DNA of 9,272 nt from Candidatus Omnitrophota bacterium (GCA_017995695.1 JAGOIJ010000061.1:1-9272), one strand, 5' to 3'; positions 1-6,239 are shown, counted from the stretch's first letter. Made by a program: numbers and translations. Notes: a model not told the origin generated them from the letters alone.

Positions 1-230
1 AGGCGGCAGGATATACAGTCATTTTTACCTCGCGCGTCCGCGAGCGCGCTGACCATGTTATCGGCCGCATCGCCATTAAAAATCAGTGGGAAATCGATAA
101 ATTTATTTCTATTATGCGCAACGGTGTATCATTGCCTGAACAGGGCAAAGAATTGGTTAAGGATTCAGTAAAGAAAATAATCGGCGCAGGCAGGTATGAT
201 GCGCTTAGGACAAAAATCTTACGACAATGA
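1..230 (+). CDS. C-terminal fragment of an upstream gene, possibly polysaccharide deacetylase
   Basis: The window opens inside an open frame whose first complete codon is at position 3 and which stops with TGA at 228-230, leaving 75 residues. The tail begins AAGYTVIFTSR, has a short RIAIKN strand, then WEIDKF and a basic helical end (KILRQ). An 'AGY..xFTS...RI.I' pattern is typical of the last strands of NodB-type polysaccharide deacetylases, and such deacetylases are common in PEP-CTERM exopolysaccharide loci. That identification is an inference from a short tail; a glycosyltransferase C-terminus cannot be excluded. The stop codon overlaps the start of the next gene (ATGA at 227-230), so the two are translationally coupled and in one operon. 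That the frame codes is much surer than the family name. Confidence 0.6.
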   Translation, partial: AAGYTVIFTSRVRERADHVIGRIAIKNQWEIDKFISIMRNGVSLPEQGKELVKDSVKKIIGAGRYDALRTKILRQ

Positions 231-1369
231 AAATCATATTGTGGGTATCAATCGCCATCATTTTTTATGTGTATTTCGCTTATCCGGTAATTATTTATCT
301 TTTGTCGCTATTTTATAAGAAGCCGCTGGTAGGTAAATACGTTTATCCGACTGTTTCAATTTTGGTTTCAGCGTACAATGAAGAGGATAATATCGATAAG
401 AAAATTCAGTCATTGCGCGAGCTTGATTATCCTGAAGAGCGCATGGAGATCTTGATTGGTTCTGATGGGTCAACTGACCGCACCAATGCCATAGCCAGTC
501 AATATATCAGCGAACGGTTAAAATTATTAGTCAAGCCCAAGCGGGAAGGCAAGCCTAATATGCTTAATTTTCTGTTAACCCAGGCGAAGGGCGAAATATT
601 GGTTTTTACCGATACCCGCCAGCGTTTGGATAAAAACGCGCTCAAAGAGCTCCTCAAATATTTTAGCGATCCTAAGGTTGGTTCAGTGAGTTCTGAATTG
701 CTGTATGAAAACGAAGATCACGATAATAAGACAGGCAGCGGCATAGGTTTGTATTGGAAGTACGAAAAATTTATCCGTAAGTCGGAATCGCGCATGGGTT
801 CGATGCTCGGCGCAACCGGGGCGCTCTACGCAATCCGTAAAGAATTATGCCCTGCGTTGCCTAGGGACTTGATCCTTGATGATGTGTATATCCCTCTGAA
901 GATCGTTGAGAGAGGATATCGCGCGATTTTTGATTCCAAGGCTAAAGTGTACGACCGGGTGTTCAAGGATCCAAAAACGGAATTTTTGCGTAAGTCGCGC
1001 ACCCTCGCCGGTAATTATCAGTTGTTTTTTTATTTGCACCGTCTTTTTAATCCGTTGCGGGGCAAGATCTCCTGGCAGTTTTTTTCGCATAAATTCTTAA
1101 GATTAATGGTGCCTTTTTTATTGCTTATAGTTTTAGCCAGTAACGCCATGATCGTGTATAAGGGAAACGGTTCTCTTTTTTACTTAGTATTATTATGGGC
1201 GCAGATAGGTTTTTATGTTTTGGCATTACTCGGGGCATGGTTTAAAACAAAGAATAAGCTTTTTGATATTCCGAATATGTTTTGCGTGATGAACGCTGCC
1301 GCAGTTGTTGGTTTATTTAGGTTTGTTTTTCGGCAGCAGGATGTAATGTGGCATAAGGCAAAATCCTAA
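227..1369 (+). CDS. Membrane-anchored family 2 glycosyltransferase
   Basis: Protein of 380 residues that should transfer a nucleotide-activated sugar to a growing envelope polysaccharide on the cytoplasmic face of the inner membrane. An N-terminal membrane helix lies at about 2-30. The GT-A domain follows: strand SILVSAYNEE at 44-53, the nucleotide-binding GSDGSTDRT at 78-86, the metal-binding DxD-like FTDTR at 127-131, the acceptor region GATGALYAIRK at 195-205, and LDDVY at 217-221, which supplies the general-base acidic pair. Three hydrophobic helices fill about 293-310, 317-337 and 349-368, and the protein ends in MWHKAKS, like many processive-type GT2 enzymes. The usual QxxRW is represented only by RKSRTLAGN at 255-263. 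The start overlaps the previous stop (ATGA), with no strong ribosome binding site, which suggests coupling. It sits directly ahead of the exosortase gene, as is common in such loci. The sugar and linkage cannot be told. Confidence 0.9.
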   Translation: MKIILWVSIAIIFYVYFAYPVIIYLLSLFYKKPLVGKYVYPTVSILVSAYNEEDNIDKKIQSLRELDYPEERMEILIGSDGSTDRTNAIASQYISERLKLLVKPKREGKPNMLNFLLTQAKGEILVFTDTRQRLDKNALKELLKYFSDPKVGSVSSELLYENEDHDNKTGSGIGLYWKYEKFIRKSESRMGSMLGATGALYAIRKELCPALPRDLILDDVYIPLKIVERGYRAIFDSKAKVYDRVFKDPKTEFLRKSRTLAGNYQLFFYLHRLFNPLRGKISWQFFSHKFLRLMVPFLLLIVLASNAMIVYKGNGSLFYLVLLWAQIGFYVLALLGAWFKTKNKLFDIPNMFCVMNAAAVVGLFRFVFRQQDVMWHKAKS

Positions 1370-1381
1370 CGAGGTTGCGTG

Positions 1382-1387
1382 AAGGAG
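1382..1387 (+). promoter_or_regulatory. Ribosome binding site that sets the exosortase start
   Basis: AAGGAG lies 6 bases before the ATG at 1394. An earlier in-frame GTG at 1379 has GAGG at 1371-1374 with only 4 bases of spacing. The stronger match and the ATG codon favour 1394; the GTG start would add five residues (MKELC). Confidence 0.65.
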
Positions 1388-1393
1388 TTGTGT

Positions 1394-2206
1394 ATGCAGA
1401 AAAGAGAGCTTAATGGTTTTTGGATTTTGTTAGGGCTGGCAGTGCTTGCGTATCTGCCTACTTTTATCTGGATGGTTGACCGTTGGACAGCCAAGGATAC
1501 GTATTACAGTCATGGGTTCTTGATTCCGGTGATCAGCATTGCTTTGGTCTGGCTGCAAAAAGACACATTTGCAGCGTTAGTCAGTAAGCCTTCAAATTTT
1601 GGCTGGATATGGTTCTCGGCGGGGATTGGGGTGCATGCGATCAGCGCTTTGCTGCGAGTATATTTTACGTCGGGGTTTTCTTTCATCCTTGTGCTCATCG
1701 GCCTGGTGCTGATTTTCCTGGGAAAGAAATTCATAAAGCCGCTTTTGTTTCCTATTTTGTTTTTGATCTTTATGATCCCGCTTCCTTTGGTTGCAATTGC
1801 AAATATCAGTTTTCGTTTGAAGATCTTCGCAGCGCAATTGGCTACAGGGATAGTTAATCAGATGGGAATCATGGCGATGCGCGATGGAAGCGTCATCAGG
1901 ACTGCCCATGCGTATTTAATCGTTGAGGACCCTTGTTCAGGGATTCGTTCTCTGATCGCCTTGATTGCTTTAGGCGCTTTGATGGCTTATATCAGCAAGG
2001 TTTCAAACGTAAAAAAAGTTATTTTATTTATATCCGCTATACCTATTGCCGTGATTGGTAATGTGGTGCGTATTGTTATTTTAACGCTGGGTAGTGAGAT
2101 GTACGGGGCAAAACTGGTTACGGATCAATTCCATACCATCATGGGGATGGTGGTGTTTGTTTTTGCTTTTCTTGCCTTGACTATTGTGGGGAGGTTGCTT
2201 GAATGA
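1394..2206 (+). CDS. xrt: Exosortase (membrane cysteine transpeptidase for PEP-CTERM proteins)
   Basis: Polytopic inner-membrane protein of 270 residues from the ATG at 1394. Exosortases recognise the C-terminal Pro-Glu-Pro signal of exported proteins and cleave them near the outer face of the inner membrane. The family's catalytic set is visible: Cys in VEDPCSGIRSL (C181), Arg in IGNVVRIVIL (R226) and His in DQFHTIMGM (H247), numbered from this start. The N-terminal family signature YYSHGFLIPVIS is at about 37-48. Around eight hydrophobic segments span the chain, and length is usual for a single-domain exosortase with no fused EpsI part. It overlaps epsI by four bases, a classic exosortase-EpsI pair. 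Its substrates are probably the PEP-CTERM proteins encoded at 4080-6176. Which XrtA-XrtX subtype it is cannot be assigned by eye. Confidence 0.95.
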   Translation: MQKRELNGFWILLGLAVLAYLPTFIWMVDRWTAKDTYYSHGFLIPVISIALVWLQKDTFAALVSKPSNFGWIWFSAGIGVHAISALLRVYFTSGFSFILVLIGLVLIFLGKKFIKPLLFPILFLIFMIPLPLVAIANISFRLKIFAAQLATGIVNQMGIMAMRDGSVIRTAHAYLIVEDPCSGIRSLIALIALGALMAYISKVSNVKKVILFISAIPIAVIGNVVRIVILTLGSEMYGAKLVTDQFHTIMGMVVFVFAFLALTIVGRLLE

Positions 2207-2823
2207 AAAGTAAGAATTTTGTGATAGCTGCAGCTGTGTTGTTGTGCGTCATTGCGGTTACCTGGTTATCATATTTTTCATCGGGAATGGGATCATCCGA
2301 TCGCATCAAGGTAGCTGATTTTCCCAAAGCAATAGGCGCCTGGAGCTCTGTTGATATTCCGCTTTCTGAACGCGATTTCCAAATACTGGAAACCAGAAAT
2401 TTGATATTGCGCGAGTACTCTAATCCTACCGGATCAAAAATATATTTATATATCATTTATTCTGAAGAAAACCGTAAAGTAACCCATCCTCCTGAAGTTT
2501 GTTACTTGGGAAGCGGTTCAACTATCGCCAATAAAACGTTGGTGAAAGTTTCTGATGGCATGCGCGCCAACCGTCTTTTGATAGAAAAGGGCAATGAGCA
2601 GCAATTAGCCGTGTACTGGTTTAAAGCAGGCAATTTGAGCACGGATCAGTACCTTAAACAGCAGGTCAAGATTGTCATTGACCGTTTGTTGGGCAAAAAA
2701 ACTTCCGGCGCCTTGATCAGGGTCTCAACTGATGTGCAGCAAGGAAGGGAACAGGAAGCAGAGCAGGCAATAATGGAATTTTGTTCAGACATTGTTCCTC
2801 ATGTAATTCAATTCGTACCGTAA
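2203..2823 (+). CDS. epsI: EpsI-family exosortase-associated protein (DUF3485)
   Basis: Protein of 206 residues with one N-terminal membrane helix (about 5-25) and an extracytoplasmic domain. Family marks are FPKAIGAW at 40-47, the loss-intolerant HPPEVCY at 95-101 with C100, and YWFKAG at 138-143, followed by the GALIRVST strand at 169-176. EpsI-type domains occur next to, or fused to, exosortases in exopolysaccharide loci; their biochemical role is not settled. The start is well supported: GGGGAGG at 2188-2194 stands 8 bases before the ATG, and ATGA at 2203-2206 overlaps the exosortase stop. It is the last gene before an AT-rich intergenic gap, so it likely ends this operon. Confidence 0.9.
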   Translation: MKSKNFVIAAAVLLCVIAVTWLSYFSSGMGSSDRIKVADFPKAIGAWSSVDIPLSERDFQILETRNLILREYSNPTGSKIYLYIIYSEENRKVTHPPEVCYLGSGSTIANKTLVKVSDGMRANRLLIEKGNEQQLAVYWFKAGNLSTDQYLKQQVKIVIDRLLGKKTSGALIRVSTDVQQGREQEAEQAIMEFCSDIVPHVIQFVP

Positions 2824-2851
2824 CATTGTTGCGAATTTTCCTTGAGTGTTG

Positions 2852-2877
2852 CAATACGTATACAACTTATTGTATTG
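2852..2877. repeat. Overlapping small inverted repeats downstream of epsI
   Basis: CAATAC (2852-2857) is the reverse complement of GTATTG (2872-2877). Nested inside, ATACAA (2860-2865) pairs with TTGTAT (2870-2875) across a 4-base loop, and ATACGTAT (2854-2861) is a perfect 8-bp palindrome. No T-tract follows, so it is not a clear terminator. It may be a protein-binding site or simply AT-rich background. Confidence 0.3.
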
Positions 2878-2929
2878 ATTATTAAAGAGTTACGTATTAT
2901 TTATTCTAGATTGATATTTTTGTTGCTTA

Positions 2930-2955
2930 CAAGAAACAATTCTTGGGTTTTGTTT
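2930..2955 (+). terminator. Weak possible terminator after epsI
   Basis: CAAGAA (2930-2935) pairs with TTCTTG (2940-2945) over an ACAA loop, followed by GGTTTTGTTT. The stem is short and mostly A-T, so termination would be inefficient. It is the only stem plus T-run found after epsI. Confidence 0.3.
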
Positions 2956-2978
2956 AACTAAAGGGTTGGCTGATAGTA

Positions 2979-2996
2979 ACGAATAATTGCTTTCGT
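2979..2996. promoter_or_regulatory. Candidate upstream activator site
   Basis: The inverted repeat ACGAA-N8-TTCGT is centred about 100 bases before the expected start of the sigma-54 transcript, within the usual range for enhancer-binding-protein sites. Five-base arms can occur by chance, and no motif for a PrsR-type regulator is known to me for comparison. Confidence 0.25.
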
Positions 2997-3061
2997 GATT
3001 GTAAGTATATATATCACAAATAGATAAAATATTTAAAAAAGTTTTAATTAATGTCAAAAGT

Positions 3062-3077
3062 TGGCATGATTATTGCT
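3062..3077 (+). promoter_or_regulatory. Sigma-54 (RpoN) -24/-12 promoter
   Basis: TTGGCATGATTATTGCT contains the -24 element TGGCA(T) and the -12 element TTGCT, with exactly 10 bases between the invariant GG (3063-3064) and GC (3075-3076), as sigma-54 promoters require. The consensus is TGGCAC-N5-TTGCW; the only clear change is C to T, which is tolerated. Transcription would start near 3088, giving a leader of about 127 bases before the sugar transferase start. RpoN-dependent expression of PEP-CTERM genes through PrsK/PrsR is established in other bacteria, which supports the reading. Confidence 0.75.
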
Positions 3078-3214
3078 GCTTAATAAGACGTGAGGAAGAG
3101 ATTAGATTCGAATGGAAGTGAAGCAAAGGTAGTTTTAGGATTATCCTGATTTATCTGCGCAAAGCCTACGAATTAGAACCTCACTTGAAGTAAATTCTCG
3201 AATAATACTAAAAA

Positions 3215-4078
3215 ATGATTAATTTTGTAAAAAAACTGCGTATTGGAAGTTTATTGCTGGTGGCGTTTTGGATGCTTCTGCTTGTTGAGCCTTTGTTGGG
3301 CGATCGCCTTATTTTTGCGGTTACCTATTTAACCAATCCTGAAGTTTCTACTTTGCAAAAAGCTGCTCCTGCCTTATCTGAGCATGACATTGAAGCGCAT
3401 ACTCCTCAAAAATCACGCGCGCCTGAGCCAAGCACGTTATTATTGATTTTTAGCGGCATGATGGGGGCGGTTTTGCGTTTTGCGCGCAAGAGTTTTGCTA
3501 AATTTAAGAGACTGTTTGATATCGTGCTTTCCATTTTCGGCATGGCGGTTTCATTGCCGTTTGTGCTGGTTGCCGCAGCTTTGATTAAACTTACCTCCCG
3601 GGGGCCGGTGATCTACTCCCAGGAGCGTGTTGGGAAAGACGGTTCAATTTTCCGCATTTATAAACTGCGTACAATGTACAGCGATGCAGAAAAAGGCACG
3701 GGGGCTGTATGGGCAAAGGCCCATGATCGGCGCATTACGCCGGTAGGTTTGGCATTGCGTAAGACTCACATGGATGAGCTTCCGCAATTGCTGAATGTTT
3801 TAAGGGGAGAGATGAGCATTGTTGGGCCGCGGCCAGAACGACCGGAGATTGTCAAGCAATTGAAGACCAAGGTTGTGGATTACGATAAAAGGCTTCAGGT
3901 AAAACCCGGCATCACGGGTCTTGCGCAGGTCAAGCATAGATACGATGAAGATATTAAGGATGTAAAAAAGAAAATAAAATACGATTTATTATATATAAAG
4001 AAGATGTGCTTGTGGGTTGAGATGAGAATCATGGCGCAGACGTTTGTTGTGGCGCTCACCGGTAAAGGTGCGAGGTAA
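3215..4078 (+). CDS. Sugar transferase (phosphoglycosyl transferase) with an internal PEP-CTERM signal
   Basis: Protein of 287 residues. The C-terminal part, from KRLFDIVLSI (98-107) onward, is a bacterial sugar transferase of the monotopic phosphoglycosyl transferase family, which moves a sugar phosphate onto undecaprenyl phosphate to begin repeat-unit synthesis. Motifs are QERVG (136-140), IYKLRTM (148-154), the catalytic Asp-Glu in DELPQLLNVLRG (D187, E188), SIVGPRPERP (201-210) and KPGITGLAQV (230-239). The N-terminal part is unusual: a signal-like hydrophobic segment (11-29), a polar linker of about 40 residues, then Pro-Glu-Pro at 70-72, a hydrophobic helix (about 75-90) and basic residues (R88, R91, K92), which together form a complete PEP-CTERM signal. 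The PEP helix would point the catalytic domain to the cytoplasm, where this family acts. No clear ribosome binding site precedes the ATG; an in-frame TAA at 3209-3211 rules out a longer N-terminus. It is the first gene of the sigma-54 unit, one base before the next start. Confidence 0.9.
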   Translation: MINFVKKLRIGSLLLVAFWMLLLVEPLLGDRLIFAVTYLTNPEVSTLQKAAPALSEHDIEAHTPQKSRAPEPSTLLLIFSGMMGAVLRFARKSFAKFKRLFDIVLSIFGMAVSLPFVLVAAALIKLTSRGPVIYSQERVGKDGSIFRIYKLRTMYSDAEKGTGAVWAKAHDRRITPVGLALRKTHMDELPQLLNVLRGEMSIVGPRPERPEIVKQLKTKVVDYDKRLQVKPGITGLAQVKHRYDEDIKDVKKKIKYDLLYIKKMCLWVEMRIMAQTFVVALTGKGAR

Positions 4079-4079
4079 T

Positions 4080-4796
4080 ATGAAAAAACGTATCCTAAGC
4101 TTTCTTTTGATCGCCGCAGTAGTACTGACGGTTGCAGGAAACGCTTTTTGTTTTACTGTTTCTTTTGCGGATCCGTATTCTTCAGCTGTTAAGATTGTTA
4201 ATGCCGACAGGATCGGCAATATTGCGTATGAGCTTTATAAAATGGATGTTACGTATAGCGATAATCTGCTGAAATTCGATATCTTCTCGAATTATCCGGA
4301 GGCAGGAACTAATATCCAGTCGGGGGCTTGGTTTACAAAACCGGCTGATTTGCGCATTGCGGTGGGTAGCGATATCTTTGGTTTAGCTTTTCGCGATCAT
4401 GATACCTTTACTAAGGGAACACTATATCGGACTAATGAGTGGTATATGTCCGGCTATGATCGCCCTGGCAATGGGTATATCTGGCACCATGATAAGCCAG
4501 TGGCAATAAAAACTATTTTTGAGGAAATTAGCACTAATTCTGTATCCTGGAATACGCCCAGTGGAGATATGGGTATTTATAAGATCAGCGCTGAATTTGA
4601 TCCCCGGGATATTCTGCCGGATGATTTTCAGGGCGATATTGAGATTTTTTATGGCGGCGCAACCTGCGCTAACGATCATATAGGCGGTTCGATTTCTATC
4701 ACGTCTACTTCGACCGTGGTTCCAGAGCCGGCTTCGCTTTCACTCCTTGGTTTGGGTGTGTTAGGGCTCTTGGGTTGTATAAAGAAAAAACGGTGA
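4080..4796 (+). CDS. Exported PEP-CTERM protein 1
   Basis: Protein of 238 residues. The start at 4080 gives a classical signal peptide (MKKR, then a hydrophobic core to about residue 23, with cleavage near NAF/CF); an earlier in-frame ATG at 4044 lies inside the previous gene and would spoil the signal. GAGG at 4072-4075 is close to the start, and AAAGG at 4064-4068 is a better-spaced alternative. The mature part is rich in aromatic and acidic residues and lacks a domain I can name; the pattern ADLRIAVGSDIFGLAF (89-104) resembles a strand pair seen in several exosortase-dependent surface proteins. The C-terminus is a full sorting signal: VPEPASLS with the Pro-Glu-Pro at 215-217, a Gly/Leu helix, and the basic end KKKR. 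The preceding TAA ends one base upstream, so translation is probably coupled. Likely sorted by the exosortase encoded at 1394-2206. Confidence 0.9.
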   Translation: MKKRILSFLLIAAVVLTVAGNAFCFTVSFADPYSSAVKIVNADRIGNIAYELYKMDVTYSDNLLKFDIFSNYPEAGTNIQSGAWFTKPADLRIAVGSDIFGLAFRDHDTFTKGTLYRTNEWYMSGYDRPGNGYIWHHDKPVAIKTIFEEISTNSVSWNTPSGDMGIYKISAEFDPRDILPDDFQGDIEIFYGGATCANDHIGGSISITSTSTVVPEPASLSLLGLGVLGLLGCIKKKR

Positions 4797-4803
4797 TACG
4801 TTC

Positions 4804-4811
4804 AAAGGGAG
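4804..4811 (+). promoter_or_regulatory. Ribosome binding site that sets the start of PEP-CTERM protein 2
   Basis: AAAGGGAG lies 5 bases before the ATG at 4817. The earlier in-frame ATG at 4775 is inside the preceding gene and would put a charged stretch ahead of the signal peptide. Confidence 0.7.
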
Positions 4812-4816
4812 ATTGT

Positions 4817-5422
4817 ATGAGAAAGTTACGTTTAATTGTTCTGGGTGTGTTTATGAGTTTGGCGATTGTGACGTCAGCTCAAGCAATACCGATTTTCTAT
4901 TTTGACATTGATGTTCAGGCTCAAGCCACGCAACTTTTAAACGGAAGCTGGCTGTATGAGTATACCTTAAGCAAGGTCGATCATCCTAATGAAACTTTTA
5001 AGGATATGAGCCATTGGTGGGTTGAATTACCCGAAGAAAAGATCGAGACACTTTCTGATTTTGACCCTAGTGACGTCGAAACCTATTTTAACGCAGAAAA
5101 TCACGGTCCGGATGGTGTCTATACCCAACTGGGAGACCTTTTTAATGATTATCATTACGGGGTGAAGTGGGAATCTGACCAGTTAATTACGTACTCGTTT
5201 ATTAGCACGCACGGGCCAGTGTTGAATCCTGATAATTCTATTAACTCAAGCGCTTATTCATGGTTTGCGAAAAGCGGCGGCGATGGGTTTTTTGACTACG
5301 GCGTAACTTTAGGGCCAAATGGCTCTGATGACCCGGGCAATGTTATTCCTGAACCCGCTACGTTATCATTGTTAGGGTTAGGCGTGCTTGGGGTGTTAGG
5401 ATTACGTAAAAGAAAAGCTTAA
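4817..5422 (+). CDS. Exported PEP-CTERM protein 2
   Basis: Protein of 201 residues. A signal peptide covers 1-23 (MRKLR, hydrophobic core, AQA before the predicted cut). The mature domain opens IPIFYFDIDVQAQ and includes LNGSWLYEYTL (41-51), a beta-rich pattern common among PEP-CTERM surface proteins: a described property followed by '..G.WxYxYxL'. Its ligand or role is unknown. The C-terminus carries GNVIPEP (174-180), a Leu/Gly helix and the basic end RKRKA, so it is an exosortase substrate. It is 20 bases after protein 1 and in the same transcript. Its anchor closely matches that of protein 1 in residues (PEPA-LSLLGLGVLG) although the DNA differs much, which suggests purifying selection on the signal rather than a recent duplication. 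Confidence 0.9.
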   Translation: MRKLRLIVLGVFMSLAIVTSAQAIPIFYFDIDVQAQATQLLNGSWLYEYTLSKVDHPNETFKDMSHWWVELPEEKIETLSDFDPSDVETYFNAENHGPDGVYTQLGDLFNDYHYGVKWESDQLITYSFISTHGPVLNPDNSINSSAYSWFAKSGGDGFFDYGVTLGPNGSDDPGNVIPEPATLSLLGLGVLGVLGLRKRKA

Positions 5423-5434
5423 CTACGTTTATCA

Positions 5435-5458
5435 ACGCATCGATTTTTAAGGATGCGT
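5435..5458 (+). terminator. Stem-loop between PEP-CTERM genes 2 and 3
   Basis: ACGCATC (5435-5441) pairs perfectly with GATGCGT (5452-5458) over a 10-base loop, followed 4 bases later by only TTTT. This is too weak for a firm terminator call; it may be a partial terminator or an mRNA stability element that sets different amounts of the third protein. Confidence 0.35.
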
Positions 5459-5483
5459 GAGGTTTTAAAATACTGAATAGAGG

Positions 5484-5490
5484 GGAGGTG
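5484..5490 (+). promoter_or_regulatory. Strong ribosome binding site of PEP-CTERM gene 3
   Basis: GGAGGTG within an AGGGGAGGTG run stands about 10 bases before the ATG at 5499. It is the strongest Shine-Dalgarno match in this operon and suggests high expression of the third protein. Confidence 0.7.
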
Positions 5491-5498
5491 AAAAAAGA

Positions 5499-6176
5499 AT
5501 GAGAAAAACGTTGTTCATCTTAGTGGCTGGTTTAGTTCTGGGATTAAGTGTTTCTGCTCATGCCGCCCTTATCGATTTAGGTATGGTGACCGGCGGAGGG
5601 GAATTACGCTTGTACCAGATCTACAATTCGCTCTATGGCACATCATTGGTTGATAATGATGCCTTGGAAGCTCTTGAGAATAATGCTTTGATTGCAGGAG
5701 GGTTGTATTCTTCTACATCAGGCGTTATTAGGGTTGCAGCGCGTTACGCAGGAGCCACCGTGACATTAAAGTCGTACGATGGTGTCTTAGGCCCAGGAGC
5801 AGGAGATGTTACGATCGCAGCTGATTTACCGGGTGGTAAGGTGTTGCATAATCCGCCGATTCCTCCGGCTGGCTATGGCGTAGCAGATGATGATTTGTTT
5901 GGGGTGTGGGGTGAAACCGAATTTGGTAAGTTTTACTCTGAAAAGTTCCGCAATATTGATAATAAATATCATTTTGCGGTATTTAACACGCCAGATCCAG
6001 ACAAATTCCTGGTTGGTTTTGAGGACAGATCAGAGGGTGCCGATTGGGACTATAATGATTTTGTTTTTGAGACCGAGAATCTAAGGGATCCAGGTAAGGT
6101 TATCCCCGAACCAGCAAGTATGTTGTTGTTCGGCATGGGTATTTTAGGGTTATTCGGACTGAAAAGAAAGGCGTAA
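5499..6176 (+). CDS. Exported PEP-CTERM protein 3 with a DUF4114-type domain
   Basis: Protein of 225 residues. A signal peptide spans about 1-22 (MRKTL, core, SAHA). The mature part ends in a recognisable DUF4114-like motif: FAVFNTPDPDKF (159-170) then LVGFEDRSEGADWDYNDFVF (171-190), with the family's conserved FED and D-x-DYND acidic residues. The acidic cluster looks suited to binding calcium, though this is inferred. VIPEPAS with Pro-Glu-Pro at 203-205, a hydrophobic helix and LKRKA form the sorting signal. Domains of this type are common in secreted PEP-CTERM proteins; the function is unknown. It stands 76 bases after protein 2, with a stem-loop between, and is the last gene before the terminator at 6240. 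Confidence 0.9.
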   Translation: MRKTLFILVAGLVLGLSVSAHAALIDLGMVTGGGELRLYQIYNSLYGTSLVDNDALEALENNALIAGGLYSSTSGVIRVAARYAGATVTLKSYDGVLGPGAGDVTIAADLPGGKVLHNPPIPPAGYGVADDDLFGVWGETEFGKFYSEKFRNIDNKYHFAVFNTPDPDKFLVGFEDRSEGADWDYNDFVFETENLRDPGKVIPEPASMLLFGMGILGLFGLKRKA

Positions 6177-6201
6177 TTCTTTCTTTTTAATGTCTATAAT
6201 C

Positions 6202-6228
6202 CGAAAATGCCCCTGAAGTGCATTTTCG
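6202..6228 (+). repeat. Perfect stem-loop just before the terminator
   Basis: CGAAAATGC (6202-6210) pairs with GCATTTTCG (6220-6228) over a 9-base loop. The right arm is also part of a perfect palindrome, CATTTTCGAAAATG (6221-6234), so it can pair with either of two copies of CGAAAATG. Confidence 0.6.
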
Positions 6229-6239
6229 AAAATGTAATG

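Larger units (their letters stand above)
2824..3214. other. AT-rich intergenic regulatory region
   Basis: A gap of 391 bases with no supportable protein gene on either strand. It holds, in order: overlapping inverted repeats around 2852-2877, a weak stem-loop followed by a T-rich run at 2930-2955, a spaced inverted repeat ACGAA-N8-TTCGT at 2979-2996, a further pair GTGAT/ATCAC at 2995-3017, the sigma-54 promoter at 3062-3077, and a leader of about 127 bases before the next start codon. The layout fits an enhancer-binding-protein-dependent promoter region. Confidence 0.7.

Noticed and set aside
291..1100. Open frames on the minus strand and in other frames across the glycosyltransferase gene
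   Set aside because: They are shadows of a convincing GT2 gene; none shows family motifs or a ribosome site.
2875..2904. Possible sigma-70 promoter TTGATT with TATTAT or TTATTT downstream of epsI
   Set aside because: Spacers come out at 14 or 18 bases with poor -10 matches; in AT-rich DNA this is expected by chance.
2965..2992. A second sigma-54 promoter (TTGGC... TTGCT)
   Set aside because: The GG and GC are about 19 bases apart rather than 10, so the spacing rule is broken.
3112..3132. Six-codon leader peptide MEVKQR in the leader of the sugar transferase
   Set aside because: The frame is very short and the purine-rich stretch before it is poorly spaced, so it is kept only as part of the leader finding and not listed as a gene.
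4044..4079. Upstream start codon for PEP-CTERM protein 1
   Set aside because: It lies inside the sugar transferase gene, has no ribosome site, and puts charged residues ahead of a perfect signal peptide.
4775..4816. Upstream start codon for PEP-CTERM protein 2
   Set aside because: It overlaps the end of protein 1 and would add a charged extension before the signal peptide; the AAAGGGAG site supports 4817.
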